In this document: positions 1-7,692 of the stretch, piece by piece
How the letters are laid out: every line of letters starts with the position of its first letter
Numbering within the stretch: the first letter of the stretch is position 1
NCBI RefSeq assembly: GCF_910593845.1
Contig: NZ_CAJVAS010000054.1
Location: 1 to 40,794, forward strand
Origin: Paenibacillus solanacearum
GTDB taxonomy: Bacteria > Bacillota > Bacilli > Paenibacillales > NBRC-103111
DNA length: 40,794 nucleotides
Direction: 5' to 3'
Position numbers and translations under genes: made by a program
Notes under the pieces: generated by a model
Told to the model about the DNA's origin: nothing
The model's database searches: none
The model's input: the letters and a program-made list of their open reading frames with translations, nothing else

Positions 1-117
1 GCAGGTTGCCTACGTGTTACTCACCCGTCCGCCGCTAACCCCGAAGGGTCCGCTCGACTTGCATGTATTAGGCACGCCGCCAGCGTTCGTCCTGAGCCAG
101 GATCAAACTCTCCATTA
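1..117 (-). rRNA. rrs: 16S ribosomal RNA, 5' end (partial)
   Basis: Read leftward, the sequence contains the universal 16S 5' motif GAGTTTGATCCTGGCTCAG followed by ACGAACGCTGGCGGC. The gene runs off the left edge, so only about the first 117 bases are present. The mature 5' end is placed near 117 by analogy with other Firmicutes. The upstream sequence carries boxA and three promoters. Confidence 0.97.
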
Positions 118-256
118 AGGTATCTTTTTCGGACCGAAGACCGAAATGGATACAAATTGCTTGCATAATCCGAAGATCATGTTCGCTATAATGTAAGCTG
201 ATTGAGCTCAAAATTTACTGCTAGCGAGAATTTGCATTCTCTATTTCACTCACTCG

Positions 257-277
257 TTGTTCAGTTTTCAAAGGGCA
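257..277 (-). promoter_or_regulatory. rRNA leader boxA antitermination site
   Basis: On the minus strand the sequence reads TGCCCTTTGAAAACTGAAC followed by AA. This closely matches the Bacillus rRNA leader boxA, which has TGCTCTTTGAAAACTGAACAA. It lies about 140 bases before the 16S 5' end, the expected place for NusB/NusE-dependent antitermination. Confidence 0.75.
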
Positions 278-324
278 ATTGGTGATCGTTTGCGTCAGCC
301 GCTGTTAGCAGCCGACAAGAAAGT

Positions 325-354
325 AATATATCACATTTACTATCTTCAATGCAA
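325..354 (-). promoter_or_regulatory. rRNA promoter, proximal copy
   Basis: The minus strand has -35 TTGCAT (349-354), an 18-base spacer and -10 TATATT (325-330). The flanks ACTTGCAT and AAATGTGATATATT are shared with the two copies further upstream. Transcription would start near 318, giving a leader of about 200 bases with boxA. Confidence 0.75.
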
Positions 355-434
355 GTGCAATGTTTTCCATTCTTGGGATAGTCCATCAAGCTCAGAAACG
401 AACACTGCTTACAGCAATAACGACCAGGTAAAGA

Positions 435-463
435 AATATATCACATTTACTTTTGTAATGCAA
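435..463 (-). promoter_or_regulatory. rRNA promoter, middle copy
   Basis: The minus strand has -35 TTGCAT (458-463), a 17-base spacer and -10 TATATT (435-440). The core GTAAATGTGATATATT is identical to the proximal copy, so the two arose by duplication of a module of about 110 bases. Confidence 0.78.
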
Positions 464-565
464 GTGTGATTATCTTCCGCACTTTGGATCAATTCCTGCA
501 AGCTCAGAAGAACATCTCTTGCCTCACTGGCCTCGTTGTTCAGTACAACGACGACCGGAATTAGA

Positions 566-594
566 AATTTATCATATTTGCTCTTGTTATGCAA
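566..594 (-). promoter_or_regulatory. rRNA promoter, distal copy
   Basis: The minus strand has -35 TTGCAT (589-594), a 17-base spacer and -10 TAAATT (566-571). It has the same ACACTTGCAT upstream flank as the middle copy. An AT-rich stretch (601-625) directly upstream could serve as an UP element. I see no gene between this promoter and the dehydrogenase gene that ends at 866. Confidence 0.72.
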
Positions 595-824
595 GTGTAA
601 ATATTTTTTTGGTTTGGTTGCGAGAACTTTGATCTGTAACATAATCAAAAATAGGAAGCACGCTTCTTACGATCCTTAATGAAATATAGGCCGCTTATGC
701 GGTAAAATCGTGCCTTGCGTATAGGACCGCTGACCATCTTACAATATCGAAACGCACGCGATAGTTGCGAAGAGGACCCCTAATATGGTTGCGGACGCAT
801 GCTCTAGGAACATATTAAGGAAAT

Positions 825-847
825 GGGGAGCCTCAGTCGAGCCCCCC
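825..847 (-). terminator. possible terminator after the dehydrogenase gene
   Basis: A GC-rich hairpin with GGGG/CCCC arms and a CTC/GAG inner stem lies just after the stop codon of the leftward dehydrogenase gene. The stem is imperfect and only a short T-rich tail follows, so this is a weak call. Confidence 0.3.
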
Positions 848-865
848 GTTTACGCATTCGACAAT

Positions 866-1873
866 TCAGATTCGAAATGAGACCCCCGTCAGTTTCTCGC
901 TCAGTTGCCAGAGCCGCTCGGCTGCTTGTACATCCATGGCCCAGGGCCATACGCCGGTTAGGCCGGACTCATGAATTTGTTCCTTGGGCACCGCCGGAGC
1001 AATGTCAGCATTTTGACAATAAACGCCCCCCTTGCCGTCCAACTGCTTGCTTACGGCACACCAGACGATCGTGGCCGCTCCTTCGGGAATCGTTTTGTGT
1101 TCTTCTGTCATTTTGGTAAAAGTACGCTGCCCCTGTTCGTCAAGCGCCCCCATGGCCTTCATCTCGTTATCGGACAAATGGCGGGACAGATCCGTTACAA
1201 TAGAACCGGGGTGAACCGAGAACGCCCGTACATGGTGAACGGCCCCCTTCCTGTCCAATTCCAGGGCAAAGAGCGCATTCGCCGTTTTCGATTGTCCGTA
1301 AGCTTCCCATTTCTCGTAGGATCGGCTCCTAAAATTCGGATCTTCGAAGTTGATGTCACCCAATCGGTGTCCGCCAGAAGAAACGGAGACGACACGTGCG
1401 CCGTTCGCGCGCTGCAACGCCGGCCACAGCCCTGCCGTGAGCTGATAGTGTCCCAAATGGTTGGTGGCGAATTGAAGCTCGTACCCTCTGCCGTCACGCT
1501 GCTCCGGAATGGCCATAATGCCGGCACTGTTCACCAAGATGTGCAGCGGACGTCCGGATCTTTCGAACGTGCGGGCAAACCGATCGATGGAGGCAGGATC
1601 CGCCAGATCCAGCTCCGCTAGCTCCACTCCCGGGATGGACGCTGCGGCGGCTTCCGCTTTTTTCAGCGATCTCGCGGGGACGATGACATGGGCGCCAGCC
1701 TTGGCAAGCACTCGGGAAACTTCCAGTCCTAGACCGGAGTAACCGCCCGTGACAATGGCAATTTTTCCGTTCAAGTCGACATGCCCGATCACTTCCTCTG
1801 CCGTGGTGCGCGGTCCGTAACCGGTATGGAGCGGCCGTTGGGACGTTCTTTCCAAGTTTGCTTTATCCATCAC
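866..1873 (-). CDS. short-chain dehydrogenase/reductase
   Basis: This is an NAD(P)-dependent oxidoreductase of the classical SDR superfamily, 335 residues, probably cytoplasmic. It shows the Rossmann motif TGGYSGLG (residues 42-49), NSAG (115-118), a serine pair near 165 and the catalytic YGQSK (Tyr192, Lys196). The length and the roughly 35-residue N-terminal lead resemble retinol-dehydrogenase/WWOX-type SDRs, but the substrate cannot be read from sequence. The start codon overlaps the stop of the upstream MerR gene (GTGA). GTG at 1873 or ATG at 1870 could both use the GGAGG ribosome site. Transcription is probably controlled by the MerR regulator through the promoter near 2310. Confidence 0.9.
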   Translation of the reverse strand: MMDKANLERTSQRPLHTGYGPRTTAEEVIGHVDLNGKIAIVTGGYSGLGLEVSRVLAKAGAHVIVPARSLKKAEAAAASIPGVELAELDLADPASIDRFARTFERSGRPLHILVNSAGIMAIPEQRDGRGYELQFATNHLGHYQLTAGLWPALQRANGARVVSVSSGGHRLGDINFEDPNFRSRSYEKWEAYGQSKTANALFALELDRKGAVHHVRAFSVHPGSIVTDLSRHLSDNEMKAMGALDEQGQRTFTKMTEEHKTIPEGAATIVWCAVSKQLDGKGGVYCQNADIAPAVPKEQIHESGLTGVWPWAMDVQAAERLWQLSEKLTGVSFRI

Positions 1874-2256
1874 AATGTGCCTCCTTTTGTTGTACCGTCT
1901 TTAATTTCCTGAAAATGTTCAAGCTTGTACTTGATTAACTGAAGCGTTGTGTTCAATTCGGTCAGCTGGCACTCGATTGACGCCCGGTGTTCATCGAGCA
2001 AAGCATAGCAAGAGTCTTCATCCTGTTTGTTATAGGATTGAACGTACGCAAGGATTTTTTTGAGTGGCATGTTCGTTCGCTTGAGATACGTAACAAACTG
2101 GATTTTTCCCACATCTTCGCTGCTGTACATTCGTTGCCCGCCGGCACCGCGTTTCGGAGAAGCGATCAATCCGATTTTCTCGTAATAACGGAGCGTATCG
2201 AGACTAAGTCCGGTCATTTCCGCGGCTTCCGCAATAGTAAAGGTCTGTCCAGTCAA
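1870..2256 (-). CDS. MerR-family transcriptional regulator
   Basis: The protein has 128 residues. It has an N-terminal winged helix-turn-helix with the family signature TLRYYEKIGL (residues 21-30) and a C-terminal dimerisation coiled coil. It carries a single cysteine (about residue 83), so a thiol-sensing role like that of AdhR is possible but unproven; there is no metal-binding cysteine pair as in true MerR. It is the first gene of a two-gene operon with the SDR gene, overlapping it by four bases. A 19-base-spacer promoter with a dyad lies about 50 bases upstream, which points to autoregulation. The likely inducer is an electrophile or aldehyde, given the dehydrogenase partner. That last step is inference. 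Confidence 0.88.
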   Translation of the reverse strand: MTGQTFTIAEAAEMTGLSLDTLRYYEKIGLIASPKRGAGGQRMYSSEDVGKIQFVTYLKRTNMPLKKILAYVQSYNKQDEDSCYALLDEHRASIECQLTELNTTLQLIKYKLEHFQEIKDGTTKGGTL

Positions 2257-2303
2257 CAGCTTGAAGCCCTCCTTTCAACGATGCAGCATCGCTGCACATC
2301 CCA

Positions 2304-2334
2304 ACCTTAATCCTTGGAGTATGCTCCAGGTCAA
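2304..2334 (-). promoter_or_regulatory. MerR-type promoter and operator
   Basis: The minus strand has -35 TTGACC (2329-2334) and -10 TAAGGT (2304-2309) separated by 19 bases, the over-long spacer typical of MerR-activated promoters. The spacer contains the dyad CCTGGAG-CATA-CTCCAAGG (2312-2330). Its position upstream of the merR-sdr operon makes it the natural autoregulatory site. Confidence 0.8.
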
Positions 2335-2538
2335 GCGGATTTTTCAAAAAACTACTGCCCCAGGGTCTGCTGCCGATTGAACGTTAATCGCATCAATTTG
2401 GATAAACTGTGTTTATCATCATGTTCTTCTCCAACAGCTCGGTTCGTGTATCTGCAAACAGGAAATATCTGCTATCCTTCGCATGTTATGCCCCGAACAT
2501 CATGGGTTCTACTTGTACAGAATGAACTTCTTTTAACG

Positions 2539-2582
2539 CAAAAAAGCGCGCAAGAAGCCTGAGGGCTATGCGAGCTCGCATT
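2539..2582 (-). terminator. possible terminator after the methyltransferase gene
   Basis: Going leftward there is a perfect 14-base palindrome ATGCGAGCTCGCAT (2568-2581), then a small AGCC/GGCT hairpin, then a GC-rich patch followed by TTTTTT. The arrangement suits a terminator, but the stem directly before the T run is weak. Confidence 0.4.
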
Positions 2583-2611
2583 TTCGATGAAATGTTATTA
2601 TTAGATCAGTA

Positions 2612-3448
2612 TCACGAATATTGTTTCGTTCCCCCCCCCCGCTGCCGCATCGCTTCGAACAGCACGACTGTCGCGGCCATCGCGGCATTGAGCGACTCGG
2701 TACGCCCTTGCATCGGAATGCGCACATGATGCTGCGCCAGCTGCTGCACGGAGGCCGACACGCCCTGCCCTTCGTTGCCGATGACGAACCAGGTCGGCTG
2801 TCGAAAGTCGTATTCGTACATGCTGACCGCATCCTCCAAACGGGTGGATACGACCTTCACCCCACGGCTTGCTGCTTGCGGCAGCCATTCCTGCAGATCG
2901 CCCTGCACGATCGGCAGATGAAACAGTGACCCCATCGTGGAACGGACCGTCTTCGGATTATACAAGTCGACCGTACCTTTGCCCAGCAATACGCCAGAGG
3001 CTCCGACGGCATCGGCGCTCCGAATGATCGTCCCAAGATTGCCAGGGTCCTGCATCCCGTCAATAACGGCGACGAGACCGCCCTTCTCGCTTGCGGCAAG
3101 CAGGTCCGCCGGACGCCATGGCAGCTTCGGCACGACCGCGAACACCGGCTGCGGCGATTCCGTATCGGTGCACTTCGCCAGCACCGATTCCATGACCGCC
3201 ACGCATTCAATGCCGAGCGCCGCCGCTTCTTTCCGCAAGCGCAGCGAAGCTTCCGCCCGCTCTGCAGAATATACCAGCACCTCCGGCGGCACGTCGCTGC
3301 GGAGCGCCTCCTCGGCCAAATGAATGCCCTCGATGAGAAAACGCCCCTGCTTATCACGCCCCTTGCGGTCCAGCAGCTGCGTCCATTGTTTCACGCGTTC
3401 GTTATGAACGGACGTGAGCACCGCTTGTTGTTTCCCTGACTTTTCCAT
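2612..3448 (-). CDS. ysgA: TrmH/SpoU-family RNA 2'-O-methyltransferase
   Basis: This is an SPOUT-class RNA ribose methyltransferase of 278 residues. It has an N-terminal substrate-binding domain and a C-terminal trefoil-knot catalytic domain. The three SpoU motifs are clear: DPGNLGTIIRSADA (about 134-147, with Asn137 and Arg143), IGNEGQGVS (223-231) and IPMQGRTESLN (244-254). In Bacillus the equivalent gene (ysgA) also lies next to sspI, which supports the assignment; here a ktr gene sits between them. The exact RNA target is not known from sequence. Ten consecutive G residues fall in the last codons, so small indels would change only the C-terminal tail. Confidence 0.9.
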   Translation of the reverse strand: MEKSGKQQAVLTSVHNERVKQWTQLLDRKGRDKQGRFLIEGIHLAEEALRSDVPPEVLVYSAERAEASLRLRKEAAALGIECVAVMESVLAKCTDTESPQPVFAVVPKLPWRPADLLAASEKGGLVAVIDGMQDPGNLGTIIRSADAVGASGVLLGKGTVDLYNPKTVRSTMGSLFHLPIVQGDLQEWLPQAASRGVKVVSTRLEDAVSMYEYDFRQPTWFVIGNEGQGVSASVQQLAQHHVRIPMQGRTESLNAAMAATVVLFEAMRQRGGGTKQYS

Positions 3449-3476
3449 GTAATGTCCGTACCCCTATTCCGTTCGT

Positions 3477-4136
3477 TTACTCGGCAAATGTTACTTCAAA
3501 ATGCTGCAAATCCGTATTTTTCCCGACGACGACCAGTACGTCGCCCTCTTGTATCAGATCCTCCGCATGCGGAGCGATATTCATTTTATCCCCGTTCTTC
3601 ACGGCCATAACGTTGCAGCCGTATTTGGCCCGGATGTCGAGCTGGCGCAAGTTTTTGCCGATCAGCGCGTGGGTTGCGGCGATTTCGACAATACTGTAAT
3701 CGTCCGACAGCTCGATATAATCGATAATATTCGATGAGACGAGATGATGCGCCACCCGCATGCCCATATCGCGCTCGGGATAGATGACCTTGTCGGCGCC
3801 CACTTTTTTGAGCACTTTGCCGTGCAGCTCGTTCTGCGCCTTCACGACGACCTTCGGCACGCCGATCTCTTTCACGATAATCGTCGTCAGGATGCTCGCC
3901 TGAATGTCCTGTCCGATCGCCACAACCACCACATCGAAGTTGCGCAATCCGAGGGCGCGCAGCGCTTCCTCATCGGTCGAATCCGCCTGCACCACATGCG
4001 TAACGATGTTCGACGCCTCTTGTGTGCGCTGCTCGCTGCTGTCGATGGCCAGCACTTCAAAGTCGAAGTTCGCCAGCGTTTTGGCTACACTGAACCCGAA
4101 CCGGCCCAGGCCGATGACTGCAAATTGTTTTTTCAC
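3477..4136 (-). CDS. ktrA: Ktr potassium uptake system regulatory protein (RCK domains)
   Basis: This is a cytoplasmic gating subunit that forms a ring on a KtrB/KtrD-type potassium channel. The 219 residues hold an RCK_N Rossmann domain with GLGRFG (9-14) that binds nucleotide, and an RCK_C domain (about 135-219) of the type that binds c-di-AMP in Firmicutes. It resembles both KtrA and KtrC of B. subtilis, so the symbol is generic; no channel subunit lies in this window. The start is GTG with AAGGGAG about ten bases upstream. It may be cotranscribed with the methyltransferase gene 28 bases downstream. No c-di-AMP riboswitch is evident upstream. Confidence 0.88.
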   Translation of the reverse strand: MKKQFAVIGLGRFGFSVAKTLANFDFEVLAIDSSEQRTQEASNIVTHVVQADSTDEEALRALGLRNFDVVVVAIGQDIQASILTTIIVKEIGVPKVVVKAQNELHGKVLKKVGADKVIYPERDMGMRVAHHLVSSNIIDYIELSDDYSIVEIAATHALIGKNLRQLDIRAKYGCNVMAVKNGDKMNIAPHAEDLIQEGDVLVVVGKNTDLQHFEVTFAE

Positions 4137-4237
4137 CGCCGCTCATCTCCCTTCGGGACTATTATAACAGTCGGGCCGAGCAAGCACAAAAATCGCTGCA
4201 ACGGCCAGGCCTGGACGAAAGCGGCGGGAACAAGCAA

Positions 4238-4267
4238 GCATGAAAAAAAGAGAACCCGCGCATAATA
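4238..4267 (+). promoter_or_regulatory. SigmaG-type promoter of sspI
   Basis: GCATG (4238-4242), an 18-base spacer and CATAATA (4261-4267) fit the forespore SigmaG consensus gnATr-N18-CATnnTA exactly. The predicted start near 4274 gives a leader of about 49 bases before sspI, a gene expressed in the forespore in Bacillus. Confidence 0.7.
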
Positions 4268-4322
4268 ATGGAGTGAACTGCCGCAATAAGGTAGACGAAC
4301 CAACATAAAGCGAGGGCCGAGC

Positions 4323-4526
4323 ATGAACCTAAACTTGAGACAAGCCATTATTCAACGCATGCAGGATAAAAATAACGAAGAACTTCAGGACGTGATCGAG
4401 GACTCCATCGACGGAGAAGAACGCGTGCTACCCGGTCTCGGCGTTCTTTTTGAAATCATTTGGAAGCATAGCGAAGCCGGCTTGCAGGACCAGATGGTCA
4501 CGACGCTCAAGGAGCATTTGGCATAG
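4323..4526 (+). CDS. sspI: small acid-soluble spore protein I
   Basis: This 67-residue protein matches the SspI family: it begins MNLNLRQAIIQ and carries the diagnostic central motif LPGLGVLFEIIWKHS. SspI is a minor small acid-soluble protein made in the forespore. An AGCGAGGG ribosome-binding region precedes the ATG. The gene has its own SigmaG-like promoter and ends in a strong terminator. Its neighbourhood with the TrmH-family gene is conserved in Bacillus. Its presence is good evidence that the organism forms endospores. Confidence 0.95.
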   Translation: MNLNLRQAIIQRMQDKNNEELQDVIEDSIDGEERVLPGLGVLFEIIWKHSEAGLQDQMVTTLKEHLA

Positions 4527-4548
4527 CCGACCTGCAGCCGCACAGTGC

Positions 4549-4595
4549 AAAGAAAAAGCGCGAGGCCTTCACCGAAGCCTTGCGCTTTTTCTTTG
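4549..4595 (+). terminator. bidirectional terminator between sspI and the Gfo/Idh gene
   Basis: A long hairpin with arms AAAGAAAAAGCGC and GCGCTTTTTCTTT and an inner AGGC/GCCT extension ends in T-rich sequence on both strands. It serves the convergent sspI and oxidoreductase genes. Confidence 0.85.
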
Positions 4596-4598
4596 CGT

Positions 4599-5702
4599 TC
4601 AATCCAGGATGCCGCGTACGAGACCTTGCGGCATGGGCGCCGGACGCTCGCAGCTGCTTTTCATCGCATAGTGCCTGCCTTCGTCCGACGCATCGTGGAA
4701 CGCATGCATCGCTTCAAGCACGTGATACGCGAGCTGGCCACAGGCCCGGTTGATCCGGCCGCCGCGAATCGCATAAGCCATATCAAGCACGCCCAGCCCC
4801 CGGCTGTTGTCGGTATACCCATGGGTCAGCGGCATTTCCTTCCATTCCTTGGCGTCATGGCGCTTCAGCAGAACCGGGCCGCCGAACGTGTTCGGGTCCG
4901 GAACGCTCAGTGTGCCCAATCTTCCGTATATTTCGATCCGCGGAAGCTGCGCGCCGCCAAACACGTCAAAGGACGTAATGATCGTCCCGATCGCCCCGCT
5001 GTGGAAATCCATGATGCCTGCCACATGCGTCGGTGTTTCCACTTGGATCGTTTTGCCGAATTTCTTCTCGCTCGTAATCGTCCGTTCCGGGAATGTCATC
5101 TTCGTCGACCCTGTGATGCGCGCAATCGGTCCGAGCATCGCGACCAGCGCCGTCAAGTAGTACGGACCCATATCGAACATCGGACCGCCGCCCTTGGCGT
5201 AGTAGAACTCGGGATCGGGATGCCAGTGCTCATGCCCCCGGCCCATCATGAAAGCGGTCGCTGCCACCGGTGTGCCGATCCAGCCGTCGTCGATCAGCTT
5301 GATGCATGTCTGGATGCCGCCGCCGAGGAACGTATCCGGAGCGCTGCCGACGAGCAGCCGCTGCTCCGCCGCCTTCGCGAGAATCGCCTGCCCTTCCTCG
5401 CGCGTGACGGCCAGCGGCTTCTCTACATATACATGCTTGCCGGCTTCAAGCGCTTGAAGGCACACGTCCGCATGCGCCGCCGGTATCGTGAGATTGATCA
5501 CGAGGTCGATCGCCGGGTCGGCAAGCAATTCCGCAACCGAGCATGCTTTCGGTACGCCGTATTCTTCGGCGCTGGCGGCGGCACGGCCCAGATCCAGATC
5601 AGAGCAGGCCGCGACCTCAACGGCGCTATACGATTTCAAGTTTTTAAAATACGCGCCGCTGATTTTGCCGCAGCCGACAATCCCCACTTTGATTGGTTTC
5701 AT
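4599..5702 (-). CDS. Gfo/Idh/MocA-family oxidoreductase (operon copy 2)
   Basis: This is an NAD(P)-dependent sugar or polyol dehydrogenase of 367 residues. It has an N-terminal Rossmann domain with GIVGCGKISG (8-17) and the family motif EKP (94-96), then a C-terminal alpha/beta domain with GGGPMFDMGPYYL. It is the last gene of a leftward operon with a ThuA-domain protein, a second Gfo/Idh/MocA enzyme and a LacI-type regulator. GGGAG lies nine bases before the ATG. The two oxidoreductases in the operon are only distantly alike, which suggests consecutive steps or different substrates. The substrate is unknown. Confidence 0.9.
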   Translation of the reverse strand: MKPIKVGIVGCGKISGAYFKNLKSYSAVEVAACSDLDLGRAAASAEEYGVPKACSVAELLADPAIDLVINLTIPAAHADVCLQALEAGKHVYVEKPLAVTREEGQAILAKAAEQRLLVGSAPDTFLGGGIQTCIKLIDDGWIGTPVAATAFMMGRGHEHWHPDPEFYYAKGGGPMFDMGPYYLTALVAMLGPIARITGSTKMTFPERTITSEKKFGKTIQVETPTHVAGIMDFHSGAIGTIITSFDVFGGAQLPRIEIYGRLGTLSVPDPNTFGGPVLLKRHDAKEWKEMPLTHGYTDNSRGLGVLDMAYAIRGGRINRACGQLAYHVLEAMHAFHDASDEGRHYAMKSSCERPAPMPQGLVRGILD

Positions 5703-5726
5703 CCGTAAGGTCTCCCTCTCCCGCGT

Positions 5727-6455
5727 TTATTGGCTGTCGCCCATGCCCGTATATGCCGCTTTCGCCGCTTGCTGCCGCCTGGAAGCTTCCGCGGCCGTCT
5801 TGCCTTCCGCGCACCATGCGAAGCCTCGGCGCATGATTTCTTTCACCGGAGGCATCTCCACGATGTTCGCTTTATGGCCGAGGGAGCAGTAAAATACGCG
5901 CCCCACGCCCCAACGCTTCGTCCAGACGACTGGCATATCGACCGCTTTATTGAGCGAGTGCGGTCCCTGTACGACCGGAAACCGCGTCGTTGCCAGCACC
6001 TCGACGGCCGGATCCACATGGAGGTAATACTGTTCGCTTCTTACGTCGAAATCTTCGATCCCTTCCAGCAGTGAGCTGGAGCTGTACTTGATATTCACCG
6101 CATATTCGACGCCGTCATTCCCCGGATGCGCTACCCATTGACCGCCTGTCATGAACTGCCAGTCGACGTTATCCCGGAACGCGTCGCACATGCCGCCGTG
6201 GCAGCCGGCGATGCCAACCCCGCTCTGAACAGCAGCTGAGACGTTGCCAGCCTGTTCTTTGGATATTTTGCCCATCGTCCATACCGGCACGATCAGGTCG
6301 AGCGCCAGCAGCTTCTCCTTATCGTTGAACGCATCCAGCGTATCGGACACTTCGACCTCGAAACCTTGTTCCCCGAGTACTTCATGGAAGATGTCAGCGA
6401 CTTCCTTCGGCTCATGGCCGAGCCAGCCTCCCCATACAATCAACGCCCGCTTCAT
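5727..6455 (-). CDS. ThuA-domain protein
   Basis: The 242-residue protein belongs to the ThuA (trehalose-utilisation) family, which has a class I glutamine-amidotransferase-like fold. It starts MKRALIVWGGWLGHEP and carries GCHGGMCDAFR (about 84-94) and a HPG motif. ThuA proteins are linked to metabolism of 3-keto-disaccharides and often sit beside Gfo/Idh/MocA enzymes, as here. An in-frame start 69 bases upstream (6524) would run into the upstream gene and has no ribosome site. GCGAGGAG before the ATG at 6455 decides the start. The C-terminal tail is alanine- and lysine-rich and probably disordered. Confidence 0.85.
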   Translation of the reverse strand: MKRALIVWGGWLGHEPKEVADIFHEVLGEQGFEVEVSDTLDAFNDKEKLLALDLIVPVWTMGKISKEQAGNVSAAVQSGVGIAGCHGGMCDAFRDNVDWQFMTGGQWVAHPGNDGVEYAVNIKYSSSSLLEGIEDFDVRSEQYYLHVDPAVEVLATTRFPVVQGPHSLNKAVDMPVVWTKRWGVGRVFYCSLGHKANIVEMPPVKEIMRRGFAWCAEGKTAAEASRRQQAAKAAYTGMGDSQ

Positions 6456-6478
6456 CCCGATCACGCTCCTCGCTTCGT

Positions 6479-7639
6479 TTATAGTTCCTCGATCCGTACC
6501 CAGCGGCGCTGCTCGATCGACCAATCGACGGCCTCAAGCACCTGCTGGCATTTGACGCCGTCCGCGAAATTCGGCACCGGCTGGCGGCCCTCCTCGATCG
6601 CTTGCATCAGCTCGACCGTCTCGTGAATGAACGTGTGCTCGTAGCCGATCGTATGACCCGGCGGCCACCAAGCGTCGGCATACGCGTGCGCCGGGTCTGT
6701 GGCGAGCACACGCCGGAAGCCCTGCACGTCGTCCGCGTCGCCTGTAAAATATACCTGCAGCTCGTTCATCCGCTCGAAATCGAATTTCACGCTTCCTTTG
6801 CTGCCGTTAATCTCGAATGCGTTCGTGCAGCGATGGCCCGGCGCGAACCGCGTCGCCTCGAAGCTGCCGAGCGCGCCGCTCTCGAAACGCGCCATGAACA
6901 ATGTAGCGTCGTCGACCGTTACGGGGCCTTTCGCCGCATCGCCGCTCCCCTTGGCGCTCAGACCCGTCATTGAAGATGGCAGCGGACGTTCCTTGATGAA
7001 CGTCTCGCTCATCCCGATCACCTCGGTCAGGTTGCCGATGAGAAAATGCGCCAGATCGATCAGATGCGCACCCAAATCGCCATGCGAGCCGGAGCCGGCG
7101 ATCTCTTTTTGCAGCCGCCAGACAAGCGGAAACTGCGGATCGACGATCCAGTCCTGCAAAAACCAGGCGCGGAAATGGTAGATTTGGCCGAGGCGGCCTT
7201 CTTCGATCAGCTTCTTCGCGAGCTGAACCGCCGGAGCGAACCGGTAGTTGAAGCCGACCATATGCTTGACGCCCGCCGCTTCGGCTGCCTGCAGCATCTC
7301 GCGCGAATCGGCCAGCGTCAGCGCCAGCGGCTTCTCGCAGAACACATGCTTGCCGGCCGCCGCCGCCGCAAGCGCAATTTCCTTATGCGCATCGCTCGGC
7401 GCGTTGATGTCGATCAGGTCGATATCGTCGCGCTGCACAAGCTCCCTCCAGTCGGTGCCCCAGCTTTCCCAGCCGAACTGCTCCGCAGCCTGCCGCACCC
7501 CTTCCGCGCTGCGCCCGCAAATCGCTTTCATGACCGGTTTAGCCACCTTCGGAAAAAACATCGGCACATCGCGGTACGCATGGCTGTGCGCCTTGCCCAT
7601 AAATTTATAGCCGATCATCCCCACACGAACTTGTTTCAA
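6479..7639 (-). CDS. Gfo/Idh/MocA-family oxidoreductase (operon copy 1)
   Basis: This 386-residue NAD(P)-dependent oxidoreductase has GMIGYKFMGKAH in the Rossmann domain (about 7-18), EKP at 102-104 and, in the C-terminal domain, a GDLGAHLIDLAHFLIG stretch that supplies the catalytic aspartate and histidine in this family. The start is TTG, preceded by GAGGAGG at nine bases. It is the first enzyme gene after the LacI-type regulator, which is 53 bases upstream. Close relatives act on inositols and keto-sugars, but the substrate cannot be named. Confidence 0.9.
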   Translation of the reverse strand: MKQVRVGMIGYKFMGKAHSHAYRDVPMFFPKVAKPVMKAICGRSAEGVRQAAEQFGWESWGTDWRELVQRDDIDLIDINAPSDAHKEIALAAAAAGKHVFCEKPLALTLADSREMLQAAEAAGVKHMVGFNYRFAPAVQLAKKLIEEGRLGQIYHFRAWFLQDWIVDPQFPLVWRLQKEIAGSGSHGDLGAHLIDLAHFLIGNLTEVIGMSETFIKERPLPSSMTGLSAKGSGDAAKGPVTVDDATLFMARFESGALGSFEATRFAPGHRCTNAFEINGSKGSVKFDFERMNELQVYFTGDADDVQGFRRVLATDPAHAYADAWWPPGHTIGYEHTFIHETVELMQAIEEGRQPVPNFADGVKCQQVLEAVDWSIEQRRWVRIEEL

Positions 7640-7692
7640 CTGCGCTCGCCTCCTCGCGGATTTATGGCCAGAGCCGCAGCGGCGGCCCGGCG

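Noticed and set aside
257..648. Two small open frames in the rRNA promoter region
   Set aside because: They span the triplicated promoters and boxA and have no ribosome-binding site.
2314..2562. Open frame of 82 codons between the MerR operon and the methyltransferase gene
   Set aside because: It begins within the MerR promoter, lacks a ribosome site and has irregular composition.
4137..4322. Possible c-di-AMP riboswitch upstream of the ktr gene
   Set aside because: The interval is short, holds the sspI promoter on the other strand, and lacks the long conserved ydaO core.
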